A stretch of DNA of 64,000 bases. Source: Plantago ovata (Eukaryota > Streptophyta > Magnoliopsida > Lamiales > Plantaginaceae). Below are positions 1 through 10,713 of the stretch, in pieces (position 1 is the stretch's first letter; each line of letters begins with the position of its first letter). The stretch spans positions 71,654,985 through 71,718,984 of the forward strand of contig CM051455.1 of assembly GCA_028274465.1 (NCBI GenBank). Reading direction: 5' to 3'. A model generated the notes under the pieces. The model was not told where the DNA came from and did not search any database. It saw nothing but the letters and a program-made list of their open reading frames with translations. The translations under genes were made by a program, and so were the position numbers.

Positions 1-565
1 TCAAGATTGAAGTCTTTCCTCTGCAGTCTCTCCAGTCTAGCACCAAATGGGTACACATACTCCTTGTGTCAAATCACCTCTGTGACTCTCTCGTCAATCA
101 CCCAGCCCCCTCTCGAGTACTTATATTCATGCACGCTCTCGGTAAACTCCCGTTCCCCGAAGTGGATAAAGTCAGAAATCGATTAAGGAGTCCATGGCAC
201 TATTGTGTTCCACACTGGAACACCCCCCCCATGTCCGCATGGTCTGTGTATCCTACATAGAACTCTTGGAGTAGCGATACATCGTACCCATTGAACCGGT
301 TGGAAGTGTACCATTTCCAGTTCCTTTTGCCGTCCAAGCTATATAGCATTCGGCAGGCCGGTGTATGAGCATAACTTGCTGGGATTTGAATTTTACGGTC
401 ACGGACGATCGAGCGGGGCTTAATGGCAGCTTCTTCCTCAAGATCCATTCGAATAGAAACTGCTTGGAGTGATGGTTCATAAGCTTCATTGGCTTGTGAG
501 CTCGAGGCTGCTCCCTTTCCCTTCTTGCTCTTGGATGTGCCGGCTTTCTTACTGTCACGACCCAT
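1..565 (-). pseudogene. 3' ORF of element B (env-position protein), degenerate and partial
   Basis: An open frame runs from an ATG at 565 to a stop at 200. It starts with a Lys/Ser-rich stretch (MGRDSKKAGTSKSKKGKG) and continues with a segment containing SLLQEFYVGY. Coding character resumes in another frame left of a C-run at about 223-230 (a G-run on the coding strand), where REFTESVHEYKY and GGWVIDERV can be read, and there is a further in-frame stop near base 75 before the window edge. This points to a frameshift in the homopolymer plus a nonsense change. The position, downstream of gag-protease, is where Athila-type elements carry an extra, env-like ORF. The EFY pattern recalls the 'putative plant transposon protein' domain, but this is only a suggestion. 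Function unknown. Confidence 0.5.
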
Positions 566-1329
566 GGTACCTGAAACGCAGCAATTAGTGTCTTGTACTC
601 AACAAAAACGTTATGCTAATGCAAATGCAAAGTGTGCAAATAATCGAGTGTCAACTTGGAGTAATTCTACTCCCTTAACTCATTGTCTAGTCTAGCTAAC
701 CTATGTCAAGAACAATCATGCAATTCATCACAATCATGCAATACATTACCATCAATGCTCATGCTAGACGACGAATAACCTCAAACTCATAAGGCAACAT
801 ACATATCATAGAGTCGAAAATCACACAAAAAAAAAAACTCACAATCTATCCAATCAAGCGTTCTACCAAGTAGTCTATAATCATCATATCAATTTGCTCT
901 AATTTAATAAGGAATGAAAGAATCAAAACAATGCAATCAAGACTTAGAAATCCAAATTGAGCAAAGCCCCAAATTCAACAATCCCAACAAAATTAAGCAT
1001 GCAATTGATAGAGAAATAAGTTAATAATCATACAAACAAGCAACCCATACAACATATAAGCTCAATTGAAGCAAAAATCAAGAAACCCACAAATTTAGAA
1101 AATTAGGGTTCTTGAGAGGTTACCTCAGATCTGGAAATTTGATGAAGTATGAAGAGATTTGTTCGGATGAAGATGAAGAGCACGTAATGGGCTTCGATTC
1201 AAGCTAAAGAACACAAGATTTGGTGAAGATTTTGAAGAATTATGAAAGAGAGAAGAATTTTGATGATTTTTGGTTTGGGACTAAAAAGAAAGAAGAAGAA
1301 TGAAGAATGTGGGAGAAAGAGGGTGAAAT
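566..1329 (-). other. AT-rich non-coding spacer of element B
   Basis: This is low-GC sequence upstream of the B 3' ORF, with short A-runs (about 828-838) and no open frame that looks coding. By position it is a leader between the GC-rich array and the 3' ORF. I see no repeats shared with element A here. Confidence 0.5.
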
Positions 1330-1459
1330 CCCGTTTTTGTATTTTCCGGGGACGAGGGGCGGACTGCCCCAGGTGGGAGGCGGTTCGCCCCACATGGGGC
1401 AAACCGCCTCTCACCCTCAGAGAGTCTCCCTGACTTTCTGTGAGTGGGGGGCGGACCGC
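1330..1459 (-). repeat. GC-rich tandem array of element B, left part
   Basis: GC-rich units contain GGGGCGGACTGCCCC-like and GGCGGTTCGCCCC cores and the phrase GTGAGTGGGGGGCGGACCG. The array continues at 8018 after element A. Removing A restores a spacing of 71 bp between successive GTGAGTGGGG phrases (1440, 8074, 8145), so A landed inside one unit. Confidence 0.8.
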
Positions 1460-2733
1460 TGATGAACGAGATTGTCAGACTCGAACAATCAAATAAATTT
1501 GTTTTAAGCCAAAGGGCAACTCACAACTACACAAAACACGTAGTGCAGAGGTAAGATGACCTCGATTGTCGATCTCTAGGGACTAAACTAGCTTTAACTA
1601 AATGACAAAATATAATTTCAGAAAACAAATTTATCTCTAACTTAACTTAACAATATATGGAGAAAGCTGGTGATAGTATGCTCGTTCTAAGCATCAAGTT
1701 CTAATTATGCATGAAAGTGCAACTCGTACTGCCTTAAAAGTAATTTGATTTACAAACACCAAAGACAGATTTGTAGACGTGTATTTTGAAAGCTTCCTAT
1801 CTATACTAATACTTGGCTAAGGTTGTCAGTCTTAGTTCAAGCAGTACTTGCAAATTATATATAATTGAATCGATAATCTTGAATTGTCCAAGCGTTTCTA
1901 AAATTTTCTAAGAAGATATGTGGCTTAGTCGGATCAAAGAATCGAATTAAGATAATTAAACAAGTAAAAAGACTCAGAAACTCAATCATGCATAATACGA
2001 ACCCTAGCTACGAATTCACATACTATCACCAACTAGATGCTTAGCTACTCATATCAATAACACAATAAACAATCATAATCGAAGCAATAATGAATGAAAA
2101 CATGTTTAATTGAAAGATAACTAGCAGAATTGTGAGATACAAGGTTACCACCAAAGGTTGTCAATCTCCGGTGAATGGCTAAAACTCACAAAGATCTAGC
2201 AAGGTGAGATAAAACGGTGTCCAAATCTCTCCTCTAGCTCCAAATTCGCTAAGATACAAAGGTTCTAAGAGAAAATATCTCCAGAACAAGCTCTAGGGTT
2301 TATGTCTGGAAAAATATGATGAAAGATATCAAAATTCGCAGATTTTGGGATATAGATATATAGAGCTGTTGGAACGCCCCCAGCGCACCGCCCGCGGTGC
2401 GCCCCACACGGGCTGAACACGGCCCGTGCGGAATTCCTTCTTCGAATGTTTGAATTCGGCCCATTGCACGGTTTTGAGCTCCGAAACTTGATCTCTTGGC
2501 CTTGAAACTCATCTTGGTACTCCTTGACACACCACGAGTGATCTCGTTGCACCAAAACATCATTCTTTCGCCATGAATTACATCCAAAAATGCAATTTCC
2601 ACCTAAAACCTGAAAAGAACAAAAGAAATGGAAACGTGACACTATTCTAACAAAATGCACTAAAATGCATGCAAGAGGATAGCTAAATTGGTGAAAAAAG
2701 ACTCGAATGATAGTGTAAAAAACATTGTCATCA
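1460..2733 (-). repeat. 3' LTR of element A
   Basis: The LTR is 1274 bp and begins and ends TGATGA/TCATCA. It is nearly the same as 6765-8017 apart from small indels, for example about 10 bp near 1825 and 16 bp near 2330. A TATA-like run lies at about 2351-2363, read on the minus strand. Downstream of it on that strand the transcribed part holds a GC-rich block (2378-2432) with GCACCGCCCGCGGTGCG, able to fold on itself. The adjacent polypurine tract marks this as the 3' copy. Confidence 0.9.
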
Positions 2734-2751
2734 AACTCCCCAAACCGAACC
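2734..2751 (-). other. Polypurine tract of element A
   Basis: On the minus strand the sequence reads GGTTCGGTTTGGGGAGTT directly against the LTR start. It matches the tract of element C (60231-60248) base for base. It primes plus-strand DNA synthesis in retrotransposons. Confidence 0.85.
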
Positions 2752-4290
2752 TTTACTTGTCCTCAAGCAACTAGCTAGACTCTATGCAAACTACATGCAA
2801 CACAAAGAGAAGTCTCATGCCAAACAAGAAGAAATAATCGATTTATCTAACAAATACTTATGAACAAAGACCATACAAATCATAACATGGAAGTAGGTTG
2901 AAGAATATCTCCATTGAACCTATACATATTCACATATGCACTTTGTTAAACAAGAGAGTCTCTCGTAACATTCTCTACCCGGACCTGGTGAGTGACGACG
3001 AAATGAAACATGTTATACAAATGGTTGCCCCGTGCCTATGAAACTGAGGACTTACTACTGTTCACCAAGTTGAGACTTTCCCTCAAGAGAGGTCGAACCA
3101 ACACTGGCTCTCATCAAACGAAGGAGGGTTCCCTAATAGACAACACTCCCCTATTCTACCCAACTCTCAAAGCAAAGACTATTCACCAATTCCTGAATGG
3201 CAGGACGAGGGTGGTCTAGAACGTAAGACATGAAACAAAAGATAGAATATACAACTCGATTACGAACTATTACAAAAGCTGAAAAAAATAATGCAACACT
3301 TTGCTAAAACTGCTTTTGGCTTGCTTGGACCCTTCTTTTGCTTTTTTGGGTCTTATTCTTTTTTTCTTCTTTTTTTTCTTTTTTTCTTTTTACCTTTTTC
3401 TTTTTTTCTTTTTCCAGATTCTGAAATTTTTCTCGTTTTTTATTTTTTATTTTATTTTTTATATAGCTAGCAGTAGCACAATGAAAGTCCGATGAAAGGA
3501 AATAACGACATTGCAACGACCTCCCCAAACCTATTCGAAAGAATAGGTTGGAGCACAAACTCACAAGAAAAAATAAAAATAAAATCAACACGACTCAACA
3601 AGACGAAAGACAAGACATAATGATAGTAACCCCCTCCCCAAACCTATTTGTTTGAATAGGTTTCAAACAAAGGATCACACACCTCACTCTACCTCTTTCC
3701 TAGGCATTTAGCAATCTCAATAAGCAAGGTGAAGACTTGTTGCCTCTTACGTACATAATTACACGGGCATACGACCAAAGACTCTAACATGAAACATTTT
3801 ATAAGGCCTTCGCGAACCGCAGTAGAGAAAACACCACATAGTGATGTCGAGACTACCAAGTTTAACTAGTGCACATACAAATATAACAAGCCAAGCGAGA
3901 CAAACCTCAAACTATTCCATAGAGATGCAATGCATGGGCAATGGTCATAAACACTTAGTTTATACAATAAAAAATTTCAAAAAATTTGACAATAAACTCC
4001 ACACAACATCATGCAAAGACTAGACTAAGGATGAATGCATACGAACAAATTAAATCCTAAGAAAGTGGTAAACGTGCAAACAAATGTTTTCACGAGTGAT
4101 CATAAGAAGAATAAGTTACAGAAATACACAACGATAATCCCCCCTCCAAACCTGAACTTCGTCATTCGTCCCGAACGTCGAAAGTGGATATGAGGTAAGA
4201 GCTAGACGTATACCTGTAACCTGTACTACACAAGGAAACTCGTGAGAAACCAAAACGGGTGATAAAAAGGGTATAAGGGTCGATACGGTT
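2752..4290 (-). other. 3' non-coding region of element A with extra polypurine-like sites and hairpins
   Basis: No gene is visible. The region matches, in reverse complement, the 58815-60248 part of element C. It contains a T-rich tract (3350-3470; purine-rich on the element's sense strand). It also holds two hairpins of the form AACCTATTC-loop-GAATAGGTT (about 3529-3550 and 3641-3662). Three further CTCCCCAAACC-type sites (about 3520, 3634 and 4141) are polypurine-tract-like on the minus strand. Conservation between A and C in sequence without coding suggests a cis-acting role. Confidence 0.7.
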
Positions 4291-4560
4291 GCATTAGGGG
4301 GTGATTTGCGGTGTCCGGGGTCAAATCCGGGCACCCGGGTCACTGGCGCCCCCAGGCGTACCGCCCCGTGTGGGGCGGTCCGCCTGGGGTGCCCAGGGGG
4401 CACCCAGGCCCCTGCCCCTCCTGGGCGCACCGCCCCGGGTGTGGGGCAGTCCACCTGGGAGTAGCAGAACGCCCGGGCGTTCTGCCCTTCCCGGGCGCAC
4501 CGCCCCGGGTGTGGGGCGGTCCGCCCGACAGCTGCAGATTCCTGGGTCCTCGTTGTGTCC
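4291..4560 (-). repeat. GC-rich 70-bp tandem array of element A
   Basis: About three units of 70 bp start near 4353, 4423 and 4493. Each contains CACCGCCCCGGGTGTGGGGC and GGTCCGCC-type cores and can form a strong stem (ACCGCCCC with GGGGCGGT). Long Pro/Gly/Arg-rich open frames on both strands here come from base composition and repetition, not from a gene. An array of similar period sits at the same place in element B. Confidence 0.8.
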
Positions 4561-4743
4561 CTCCAAATACGAAAAATATCAACCTTTTACCTATGTTATC
4601 ACCAAAAACATACTTTAACACAAAGGGAAAAACACTAAAGACTCAAAAAATATGAATGCAATTCAAGAAAGCGATAAAACTCCGGGTTGCCTCCCGGCAA
4701 GCGCCATTGTTTATTAGTCTCTGACTCGACTTCTTCATCTCCT

Positions 4744-5501
4744 TTAGCTCCTACCAGGATGGGTACTAGCCTTCCCCCTCATGGATCTCTTCCTCATACC
4801 TAGTACCTGAGAATGAGAATGAACAAACGCAGCAAGGCCAATAAAACTTATGGGTTGAGAAACATTAAAGCGTGGGCTATGACCAGAAACGGCATGCAAC
4901 ACATGTTGCTTGCCATCCACCTCAATAGTGCAAGTGCTCCGATAGATGTCGATTACAGAGCGCAATTTGGTCAAGAAAGTTCTTCCCAAGAGAATCACAT
5001 CACTCATCCATGGTGTTGATGCCGGCATCACAATGAAATTGGTGTAACAGAAGCGTCACCAATCTTTATCAACACATTCTTCACTATGCCATTCGGTCGT
5101 ACAAAGGTTCCATCTGCCAGCTGCACAATGGCCTTATGTTTCTCGAGCTCTCCCAGACCACTCTTCTCGAACACATTCATTGGAAGCACATTAGAGTATG
5201 CTTTCGTATCAAGTGTAGCACGGACACCATCGAGGCTACCAATCCCAACCTTAACATCAAAGCTATCAGGAATTGGTTCAGGATCATTAGGTTCTTCATC
5301 ACTTACCTCGAATCCCAGCCCTTTATCTTCCTCCTTGGCCAATGGAGGCTCGTCTTGTGCACCACACTTGCACGCAACAACTTGCTTAATGGTGATTTCC
5401 ACCGGAAGATCTCCCACCAAGGTGATCGACGTGGACCTCTCAGTGTTACTAGGCAACTTCCCCTGCTCCCTACTAGCTCCACAATGTATCAACTCTTGCA
5501 T
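4744..5501 (-). pseudogene. Aspartic protease of element A (inactive copy)
   Basis: Two overlapping frames (5501-5028 and 5031-4744) together match the intact protease of element B at 9217-8426, so one frameshift separates them near 5030. The catalytic motif that is DTGA in B reads DTKA here (about 5199-5212): the glycine of the D-T/S-G triad is lost, and the enzyme should be dead. The rest of the fold is still recognisable (FEKSGLGELEKHKAIVQLAD, LLGRTFLTK). In a working element this enzyme would cut the Gag polyprotein in the virus-like particle. It lies just downstream of gag on the same strand. Confidence 0.75.
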
Positions 5502-5576
5502 CTTCTGGTGTGCAAGCTTAGTACTAGCTTCCAGCTGATCTAGACGAGCACTTTTCTTCTCCGAATCCTCCTCGAA

Positions 5577-6613
5577 TCACTTCAGAAATCCTTGGGTGAA
5601 ATCTACCAATTTCTGTAATTTATCCAAGAGAGTAACAGACTTGGATTGAGATGCTTCGGTAGGATTTCCACAATGGTCGTTTCCGTAGTTGCGATTACTA
5701 CGGTCTACCCAATAAACACTATCGTTTGCCAAATCAGATCTACACATATGAGCCCCATGCCCATAGTTCTTGCACACCCTGCAAACTTCATTGGAAAGAG
5801 GCTGCCCCATCGAGCTCTTCAGAGCCTGCCTCATCTCATGGGCAAAGCCATGAAACCTATCCCCACTCACACCGTTCACTTGAACCTCTGGTTTTGCTAT
5901 AGCTTCAGTTCCACGCCTCTTGAACATGGCCCTTGGATCCTTGAACTGAGATCCCTTAGAAAGCCTTTCAAAACACGCCCACACATCCTCGGCGGTCTCT
6001 TCCCAGATATTTCCACGGCACTGGAAATCCACCACCTGTTGGCTCTCATAAGTAAGCCCATTATAGAAGTGCTGGACGAGATCAGAAAGCTCCATCCCAT
6101 GGTGAGGGCACTTATTCATGAGGTCCTTGAACCTCTCGAGAGCAGTGTAGATGGTCTCATCATAGTCTTGCTTGAAACCACTGATTTGCGCCTTCAGCGT
6201 GGTAGTCAAAGTATGGGGAAAATATTTCTCCATAAAATCAGAAAACACCTTGGCCGAGGTGTCTAGTGATCCGGCTTCCAGAGAGCCTAACCATGCCTTG
6301 GCTTTATACCAAGCCCCATAGCAAAAACCTTCATCCTCAGCTCATTATCCGTTATCCCTGCTCCGGGCCTTAGAAGATTGTTGATGAAATCCTCAATATC
6401 ATTCAAGTATCCCATAACATCCTCCCTAGCCAACCCATAGAACCTCGGGAGTTGCTGGAATATGTAATTTTTGATCTCCAAATCACGGGTTGCAGTAGAA
6501 AGAACAATAGCCGGACCTCTCATCCGTTCTTGGTTGGGTTGAACCCATGATTTCAAAAGTGGGCGAGCCATCACAAAATCTGAATTTCTATGACAGGAGT
6601 AACTCACAACCAA
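5577..6613 (-). pseudogene. Gag of element A, broken
   Basis: The frames 6613-6287 and 6248-5577 carry the retrotransposon Gag pattern: MARPLLKSWVQPNQERMRGP at the start, then DVMGYLNDIEDFINN, FMEKYFPHTL and FKQDYDETIYTALERFKDL. Near the C-terminus is a perfect CCHC zinc knuckle, CRVCKNYGHGAHMC (C-x2-C-x4-H-x4-C). Between 6287 and 6248 the frame shifts, in the segment equivalent to GDKAKAWLGSMEAG of element B. Compared with B, the stretch after the knuckle is shortened, with the Gly/Asn-rich segment largely missing. Gag forms the particle and binds RNA through the knuckle. Confidence 0.8.
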
Positions 6614-6741
6614 AAATCAGTCCTGTTAGAAATCGTGAAAATCCGGAATTCAACTACTAATCGAGACAAACTAACTAAAGTACTAACCCTGAGAATTGAA
6701 TGCTGAAAATATAAGTAAGCTAAAGAGTAAAAAGGAGTTAT

Positions 6742-6761
6742 AGTCCCCGGCAACGGTGCCA
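6742..6761 (-). other. Primer-binding site of element A (tRNA-Asp type)
   Basis: On the minus strand the site reads TGGCACCGTTGCCGGGGACT, three bases downstream of the LTR end. Athila-type elements typically use the 3' end of tRNA-Asp (TGGCGCCGTTGCCGGGGA); one base differs here. Confidence 0.85.
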
Positions 6762-6764
6762 ATT

Positions 6765-8017
6765 TGATGAACGAGATTGTCAGACTCGAACAATCAAATA
6801 AATTTGTTTTAAGCCAAAGGACAACTCACAACTACATAAAACACGTAGTGCAGAGGTAAGATGACCTCGAGTGTCGATCTCTAGGGACTAAACTAGCTTT
6901 AACTAAATAACTATATATAATTTCAGAAAACAAATTTATCTCTAACTTAACTTAACAATATATGGAGAAAGCTGGTGATAGTATGCTCGTTCTAAGCATC
7001 AAGTTCTAATTATGCATGAAAGTGCAAGTCGTACTACCTTAAAAGTAATTCGATTTACAAACACCAAAGACAGATTTGTAGACGTGTATTTTGAAAGCTT
7101 CCTATCTATACTAATACTTGGCTAAGGTTGTCAAGCAGTACTTGCAAATTATATATAATTGAATCGATGATCTTGAATTGTCCTAGTGTTTCTAACACTT
7201 TTCTACGAAGATATGTGGCTTAGTCGGATCAAAGAATCGAATTAAGATAATTAAACAAGTAAAAGACCCAGAAACTCAATCATGCATAATACGAACCCTA
7301 GCTACGAATTCACATACTATCACCAACTAGATGCTTAGCTACTCATATCAATAACACAATAAACAATCATAATCGAAGCAATAATGAATGAAAACATGTT
7401 TAATTGAAAGATAAATAGCAGAATTGTGAGATACAAGGTTACCACCAAAGGTTGTCAATCTCCGGTGAATGGCTAAAACTCACAAATATCTAGCAAGGTG
7501 AGATAAAACGGTGTCCAAATCTCTACTCTAGCTCCAAATTCGCTAAGATACAAAGGTTCTAAGAGAAATTATCCCCAGAACAAGCTCTAGGGTTTATGTC
7601 TGGAAAAATATGATGAAAGATTTTGGGATATATATATAGAGCTGTCGGAATGCCCCCGGCGCACCGCCCCGTACTCGGCGGTTCGCCCGCCACGGGCAGA
7701 ACGCAGCCCGTGCGGAATTCCTTCTTTAGATCTTCGAATTCGGCCCCTTGCACGGTTTTGAGCTCCGAAACTTGATCTCTTGGTCTTGAAACTCGTCTCG
7801 GTACTCCTTGACACACCACGGGTGATCTCGTTGCGCCAAAACATCATTGTTTCGCCATGAATTACATCTAAAACCGCGATTTCCACCTAAAACCTGAAAA
7901 GAACAAAAGAAATGGAAATGTGACACTATTCTAACAAAATGCACTAAAATGCATGCAAGAGTATAGCTAAATTGGTGAAAAAAGACTCGAATGATAGTGT
8001 AAAAAACACTGTCATCA
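6765..8017 (-). repeat. 5' LTR of element A
   Basis: The LTR is 1253 bp, with TGATGA/TCATCA ends, adjacent to the primer site. A TATA-like run lies near 7629-7638 on the minus strand. The GC-rich block at about 7651-7710 matches the one in the other LTR with changes. Confidence 0.9.
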
Positions 8018-8210
8018 ACCGCCCCCCGTGGGAGGCGGTGTGCCTCTCACCCCCAGAGAGGCGCTAGCTTTCTGTGAGTGGGGGGCGGACCGTCCTCCAT
8101 GGGAGGCGGTGCGCCTCTCACCCCCATAGAGCCGCAAGCTCTCTGTGAGTGGGGGGCGGACCGCCCCTCATGGGAGGCGGTGCGCCTCCCACTTACAGAG
8201 GCTGGGGCGA
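8018..8210 (-). repeat. GC-rich 71-bp tandem array of element B, right part
   Basis: The first five bases are the target duplication of A (ACCGC). Units repeat GTGAGTGGGGGGCGGACCG (8074 and 8145) followed by GGGAGGCGGTGCGCCTC. See 1330-1459 for the left part. Confidence 0.8.
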
Positions 8211-8425
8211 TGAAAATTTCGCCCCTTATTACTAAATTTTCACTCCAAAACATGTTTCTCACTCAAACACATACAAAAGCACAAAACATTACACAACCTA
8301 CCAAAAACTTATCAAAAACAAATTGTTCAATGTATGCATGCAATGCAAGAAAGCAATAAAACTCTGGGTTGCCTCCCAGAAAGCGCCATTGTTTATTAGT
8401 CTCTGACTCGACTTCTTCTTGTTCT
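8211..8425 (-). other. Short non-coding spacer of element B after protease
   Basis: This spacer lies between the array and the protease stop. It shares GGGTTGCCTCCCAGAAAGCG (near 8366) with element A (near 4683, one base different). No gene is visible. Confidence 0.5.
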
Positions 8426-9217
8426 TCAGTTCCTTTCCAGACGGGTACTAGCCTTCCCCTTCATGGATCTCTTTCTCATACCTAGTACCTGAGAATGAGA
8501 ATGAACAAACGCAACAGGGCCAAAAAAGCCTATGGGGTGAGAATCAATCGAATGTACTTGATGATCAGAAATGGCTTGCAACGTACGTTGCTTGGCATCT
8601 ACCTCAATAGTGTAAGATCCCCTGTAGGTGTCGATCACAGAGCGCACCTTGGTCAAGAAAGCTCTTCCTAAAAGAACCACATCATTCATCCCACACCGCG
8701 ATGCCGGCATCACCATGAAATTGGTGTAAATAGAAGTGACACCAATCCTCATTAACACATTCCGAATAACACCTTCCGGCCTCACAAAGGATCCATCCGC
8801 TAGTTGCACAATGGCCTTGTGCTTCTCTATCTCTCCTAGACCACTCTTCTCAAACAGATTCATTGGGAGCACATTAGAGAATGCTCCCGTATCTAGTGCA
8901 GCACGGACATCATCGAGACCACCTATCCCAACCTTAACATCAAAGCTATCAGGGATTGGTTCGGGATCTTCATTCTCCTCATCACTCACATCAAATCTCA
9001 GGCCTTTATCTTCCTCCTTGGCCAATGGAGGCTCACCTTGCGCACAACACTTGCACTCAGCAACCTTCTTTATGGTGATCTCCACAGGAAGGTCTCCTAC
9101 CAAGGTTATCGACATCGACTTCTGTGTGTTACTGGGCAACTTCCCTTGCTCCCTAATTGATCCACAGTCAATCAGCTCTTGCATCTTTTGGTGAGCAAGC
9201 CTAGTACTTGCCTCCAA
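8426..9217 (-). CDS. Retropepsin-like aspartic protease of element B (263 codons)
   Basis: This is one of the few uninterrupted frames in the window. The catalytic motif ALDTGAFSNVLP (DTGA at about 8883-8895) is that of a retrotransposon aspartic protease. VLLGRAFLTKVRSVID further on corresponds to the flap and second-half region of these enzymes. An acidic linker (KEEDKGLRFDVSDEENEDP) precedes the catalytic domain, and a Cys-rich ECKCCAQGE lies in the N-terminal part. It lies downstream of gag, which ends at 9266, and may have been translated as Gag-Pro. The ATG chosen (9217) is the first in the frame; the true start may be upstream through gag. It would mature the particle, but no polymerase is encoded with it. 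Confidence 0.75.
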   Translation of the reverse strand: MEASTRLAHQKMQELIDCGSIREQGKLPSNTQKSMSITLVGDLPVEITIKKVAECKCCAQGEPPLAKEEDKGLRFDVSDEENEDPEPIPDSFDVKVGIGGLDDVRAALDTGAFSNVLPMNLFEKSGLGEIEKHKAIVQLADGSFVRPEGVIRNVLMRIGVTSIYTNFMVMPASRCGMNDVVLLGRAFLTKVRSVIDTYRGSYTIEVDAKQRTLQAISDHQVHSIDSHPIGFFGPVAFVHSHSQVLGMRKRSMKGKASTRLERN

Positions 9218-9265
9218 TTGATCAAGCCTACCCCTCGTCTTTTCTGAATCTTCTTCATATCTCTT

Positions 9266-10478
9266 TCATAATCCTTGGGTGTTATCAACCATCTTCTGCA
9301 AATTTTTCAAGAGAGCAACTGACTTGGACTTAGGTGCTTCGGCTCTAGGAGTAGGGTTTTCACAATGATCATTACCGTAGTTGAGATTACTACGGTCTTG
9401 GTTAGGTCCATAGGTTTGGTTTTGAGGTGCATAACCTTGGTTGCTTCGGAACCCCTTCTTCCAATATCCACCACGCGGATTCCTACCATCTTGCCCATAG
9501 CTAGCCTCCTCACGGACCCCAAATTCTATAGCAAACACCTCTTCTTCTCCCGCTTCTACCCAATAAACACCATCGTTTTCTAATTCAGACCTACACATAT
9601 GAGCCCCATGCCCATAGTTCTTGCATACCCTGCAAACCTCATTGGAAAGAACCTGTCCCATCGAGCTCTTAAGAGCTTGCCTCATCTCATTGGCGAAGCC
9701 ATCGAACCTATATCCACTGACACCATTCAACTGAACCTCAGGTTTTCTTGGAACTTCAACTCCACGCCCTTGGATCCTTGAACTAAGACCCCTTCGCAAG
9801 CATTTGAAAACACGCCCACACATCTTCGGCGGTCTCCTCCCAAATATTTACATGGCACTGGAAATCCACCACCTGTTGACTCTCATATGTGAGACCATTG
9901 TAGAAGTGCTGGACGAGATCAGAAAGTTCCATCCCATGGTGTGGGCACTTGTTCTTGAGGTCTTTGAACCTCTCGAGAGCAGTGTAGACGGTTTCATCGT
10001 AGTCTTGCTTGAAACCGCTGATTTGCGCCTTCAGCGCGGTGGTCAGAGTATGGGGAAAATATTTCTCCATAAAAGAAGAAAACACCTTAGCCCAGGTGTC
10101 GAATGAACCAGCCTCCATAGAGCCTAACCATGCTTTTGCTTTATCACCAAGTCCCATAGATAAAACCTTCATCCTCAGCTCATCATCTTTGATCCCTGCT
10201 CCAGGCCTTGGGAGATTGTTAATGAAATCCTCAATGTCGTTCAAGAATCCCATAACATCCTCCCTAGCCAACCCGTAGAACTTCGGGAGCTGTTGGAACA
10301 TGTGATTCTTAATCTCCAAATCACGAGTTGCAGCAGAAAGGACAATAGCTGGACCTCTCATCCGTTCCTGGTTGGGTTGAACCCATGATTTAAGAAGTGG
10401 GCGAGCCATCACAAAACCTTCCCAAGAATTAAATTGCCGAAAAATCTCCTGCAAAGAATCACAAAAATCTTCCTCCAC
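9266..10478 (-). pseudogene. Gag of element B, one frameshift
   Basis: The first frame (10478-9783, 231 codons) carries the capsid-like region with ATRDLEIKNHMFQQLPKFYG, GDKAKAWLGSMEAG, FMEKYFPHTLTTALKAQ and VYTALERFKDLKNKCPHHGM. A second frame (9823-9266) continues it after a frameshift near 9800 and contains the zinc knuckle CRVCKNYGHGAHMC followed by a Gly/Asn/Gln-rich tail (NPRGGYWKKGFRSNQGYAP). This Gag is similar to that of A but clearly different in sequence from the Gag of element C, although the LTR ends and primer sites are shared. It packages RNA. The 210 bases between it and the primer site are a leader with no other gene seen. Confidence 0.8.
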
Positions 10479-10690
10479 TACTTCAGCTCGAGCACTATCT
10501 CGCTTCCTCTGATGATATACCCTATCAATCTCCGCAATAGGCTCAACACGAGGAATTCCACTAGATCTCGTGCTTCACATAGACCACCTGAAACGAATCA
10601 AGTGAGTATCAAGGGAAAACAAACTAAACTACTAATTTCAGGAAATTGAATGCAGAAAATATAAATAAGCTAAAGAGTAAAAGGAGTTAA

Positions 10691-10710
10691 AGTCCCCGAC
10701 AACGGCGCCA
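10691..10710 (-). other. Primer-binding site of element B (tRNA-Asp type)
   Basis: On the minus strand the site reads TGGCGCCGTTGTCGGGGACT, three bases from the LTR edge, with one transition from the Athila-type tRNA-Asp site. Confidence 0.85.
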
Positions 10711-10713
10711 ATT

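Larger units (their letters stand above)
1460..8017 (-). mobile_element. Element A: complete-ended, non-autonomous Athila-like gypsy element
   Basis: Two LTRs (1460-2733 and 6765-8017) start TGATGA and end TCATCA, and are flanked by a perfect 5-bp duplication ACCGC (1455-1459 and 8018-8022). On the minus strand: 5' LTR, primer site for tRNA-Asp, gag remnants, protease, a 70-bp GC-rich array, a long non-coding region with purine-tract-like sites, polypurine tract, 3' LTR. At 6.6 kb it has no RT, RNase H or integrase. The family is the same as B: gag and protease are closely similar, and the two LTR sets align end to end. It is inserted in B. Confidence 0.9.

Noticed and set aside
4301-4655. 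Long Pro/Gly/Arg-rich open frames on both strands
   Set aside because: They come from the GC-rich 70-bp array. Open frames on both strands with the same composition are not genes.
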